Origin: an uncultured Methylococcaceae bacterium
GTDB lineage: Bacteria > Pseudomonadota > Gammaproteobacteria > Methylococcales > Methylococcaceae
Length of the DNA: 56,245 nt
Direction of reading: 5' to 3'
Assembly: GCA_903857165.1 (NCBI GenBank)
Contig: CAIODU010000058.1
Span: 1-56,245, forward strand
This document shows, piece after piece, positions 55,031 to 56,245 of this stretch; position 1 is the first letter of the stretch; each line of letters opens with the position of its first letter. Position numbers and translations under genes: made by a program. The notes beneath the pieces are model-generated. The model was not told the origin of the DNA and ran no database searches. It saw only the letters and a list, made by a program, of their open reading frames with translations.

Positions 55031-55261
55031 TTCCGCTTCCTTTTAGGGCTAGGGGAAGCGGGTTTTTTTCCTGGCATCATGCTTTACCTGACCTACTGGT
55101 TCCCCGGTGAACGCAGGGCCAAGACAACCGCAAGCTTTATGCCGGATTGTATTTGCTTAGCTGGCGTCCTGTTTCTTGCCGGGATGCGGGTTGCCGTGCT
55201 TCCCGATAAGAATTATCGCGGAATAACGCCCACTGCGGTATCATTTGCCCTACTCCCCTAG
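55031..55261 (+). pseudogene. Fragment of an MFS transporter (anion:cation symporter type)
   Basis: In one frame from about 55031 the translation FRFLLGLGEAGFFPGIMLYL, followed by TYWFPGERRAKTTASFM, matches the TM4-loop region of the anion:cation symporter branch of the major facilitator superfamily. After ASFM the sequence no longer resembles the family and stops at 55261. Nothing resembling the preceding 100 or following 280 residues is present. It is a decayed remnant of a transporter gene. The 60-codon open frame at 55079 should not be taken as a real gene. Confidence 0.75.
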
Positions 55262-55291
55262 TGGCCTGCCAATCTTTTTGGAACATCCCGT

Positions 55292-55867
55292 TTGCACCCT
55301 CGTAGTCTGATATTTCAACGCGAACCCGTTTGGCGACCGGCGAAAGCCAGCACATGGGGAGCGCCTTATGCCGTCAGGTCATGGCTAGCCGAGCCGGGTT
55401 CCCTGACCGCCCGTTTGCGGAATGCGGTGGGGGCGGGTTTCGGCGTCCGCCTGATTGGGCAGTGCTGGGCCAGGCCGTTTGCCGACGAAGCTAATTTATT
55501 GAATCTGCCTCCGCGCCAGCGTGTGCTGGTTAGGGAAGTGTTGCTGCATTGCGAAGGCAAACCCTTGGTTTTGGCACGTTCCATAATCCCTCCGCGTACC
55601 TTGCGTGGCATCCATTGCGGCTTGGCGCATTTGGGAGACCGCCCATTGGGGGAATTGCTGTTTGCCTATCGTGGATTGAAGCGCAGCCATCTGGAAATGG
55701 CCAGGGTACGTCCAACCGATTGGAAACTTTCCATCGCAAGGGAGTTCACCATCGAATCACCTGCCTGGGGCAGACGCTCGCTGTATCAAGTGGGAAAGGT
55801 TTCCTTGTGCGTCTGCGAGTTTTTCCTGCCCACTGTTTTGACTCTATCGGAACCCTGTGATGAGTAG
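55292..55867 (+). CDS. ubiC: Chorismate lyase
   Basis: 191 residues, TTG start at 55292. UbiC fold: [20 protein letters not shown] near residue 31, [26 protein letters not shown] (the conserved Arg/Glu core), and [22 protein letters not shown]. It cuts chorismate to 4-hydroxybenzoate and pyruvate, the first step of ubiquinone synthesis. No better ATG is in frame upstream; the ribosome site is unremarkable. It overlaps ubiA by 8 nt, the usual ubiCA arrangement in Gammaproteobacteria. Confidence 0.92.
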   Translation: MHPRSLIFQREPVWRPAKASTWGAPYAVRSWLAEPGSLTARLRNAVGAGFGVRLIGQCWARPFADEANLLNLPPRQRVLVREVLLHCEGKPLVLARSIIPPRTLRGIHCGLAHLGDRPLGELLFAYRGLKRSHLEMARVRPTDWKLSIAREFTIESPAWGRRSLYQVGKVSLCVCEFFLPTVLTLSEPCDE

Positions 55868-56245
55868 CCAAACCTTCGTTTTCAATCGCGAGCATCTGGG
55901 CCATTATTGGCGGCTGATGCGTTTTGACAAGCCCATCGGCATCCTGTTGTTGCTTTGGCCTGCGATGTGGGCCTTGTGGATGGCAGGGCAGGGCAGGCCC
56001 AACCCGCTGGTCCTTTTCGTCATCGTGTCCGGCGTGGTGATTATGCGAGCCGCCGGCTGCGTAATCAACGATTATGCCGACCGTGATTTCGACCCGCATG
56101 TGGAGAGGACGCAACAGCGGCCTATCGCCGCCGGGCTGGTGTCGCCCAAGGAGGCTTTGATTCTGTTCGTCGCACTATGCCTGACCGCGTTCGGGCTGGT
56201 CTGCCTGTTGAACGGCTTGACCATTGCGCTATCCGTGCCGGGTGC
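55860..56245 (+). CDS. ubiA: 4-hydroxybenzoate polyprenyltransferase, 5' part
   Basis: The first 128 codons; the gene leaves the window at the right edge. [20 protein letters not shown] precedes the first active-site motif [19 protein letters not shown] (NDxxDRxxD), which binds Mg-polyprenyl diphosphate. It prenylates 4-hydroxybenzoate in the inner membrane, using the product of the upstream ubiC. Overlapping start codons (ATGA near 55860) indicate coupled translation. Confidence 0.95.
   Translation, partial: MSSQTFVFNREHLGHYWRLMRFDKPIGILLLLWPAMWALWMAGQGRPNPLVLFVIVSGVVIMRAAGCVINDYADRDFDPHVERTQQRPIAAGLVSPKEALILFVALCLTAFGLVCLLNGLTIALSVPG

Noticed and set aside
55079-55261. 60-codon open frame as an independent small membrane protein
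   Set aside because: Its first half is the middle of an MFS transporter and the matching sequence starts upstream of the ATG, so it is part of a pseudogene.
1-56245. tRNA, rRNA and CRISPR arrays
   Set aside because: No cloverleaf-like sequence, rRNA stretch or regularly spaced direct repeat was recognised on either strand; this is by eye only.

Overview
The window looks like a chromosome segment of a gammaproteobacterial methanotroph (Methylococcales-like). The left edge carries the first 35 codons of pmoC, the particulate methane monooxygenase subunit C. The rest of the gene content (XrtA/exosortase polysaccharide locus, ubiC-ubiA, dksA, fccAB) also fits a Gammaproteobacterium. No rRNA, tRNA, CRISPR array or intact insertion sequence was seen. 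All names come from reading translations, motifs and gene order by eye; no database search was run.

Layout. (1) 1-7620: pmoC (leaving to the left) diverges from fccA-fccB, a flavocytochrome c sulfide dehydrogenase. Then come a cation diffusion facilitator, a small helix-hairpin-helix protein, a PepSY protein, and a TonB-dependent receptor followed by a secreted protein. (2) 7621-13212: small exported proteins, a META-type lipoprotein, trpS, a tandemly duplicated SmbP-like (small metal-binding) protein and dksA, separated by unusually long gene-free stretches with several inverted repeats. (3) 13213-32099: a clearly more AT-rich block holding an XrtA/PEP-CTERM exopolysaccharide locus: export lipoprotein, chain-length protein, tyrosine autokinase, outer-membrane protein, ATPase, deacetylase, FemAB-like protein, exosortase A, three glycosyltransferases, two asparagine-synthase-like proteins and an O-antigen-ligase-like protein. 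(4) 32495-34417: ftsH with a strong terminator.

(5) 34669-42202: a leftward run encoding two FHA proteins, two PP2C phosphatases and a large zinc-ribbon/kinase/TPR/ankyrin Ser/Thr kinase, followed at short spacing by a SoxC-type sulfite dehydrogenase and a monohaem cytochrome c. (6) 42611-52698: a chemotaxis cluster: cheW-mcp-cheA-cheW rightward, converging on a leftward run of cheY-like, cheC-like, diguanylate cyclase, cheR, cheD and cheB. (7) 52802-56245: thpR, pncC, an unrecognised membrane protein, a decayed MFS transporter fragment, ubiC and the 5' part of ubiA.

How the parts may work together. pmoC, fccAB and the SoxCD-like pair put methane and reduced-sulfur oxidation in one neighbourhood. 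The SmbP-like protein and possibly the TonB/PepSY group would handle metals, copper being the obvious one for a pMMO organism. The XrtA locus makes and exports an exopolysaccharide. The kinase/phosphatase/FHA set is a self-contained writer-eraser-reader phosphosignalling module of unknown input that sits directly upstream of, and possibly co-transcribed with, the sulfite dehydrogenase; it is the best candidate for an undescribed system here.
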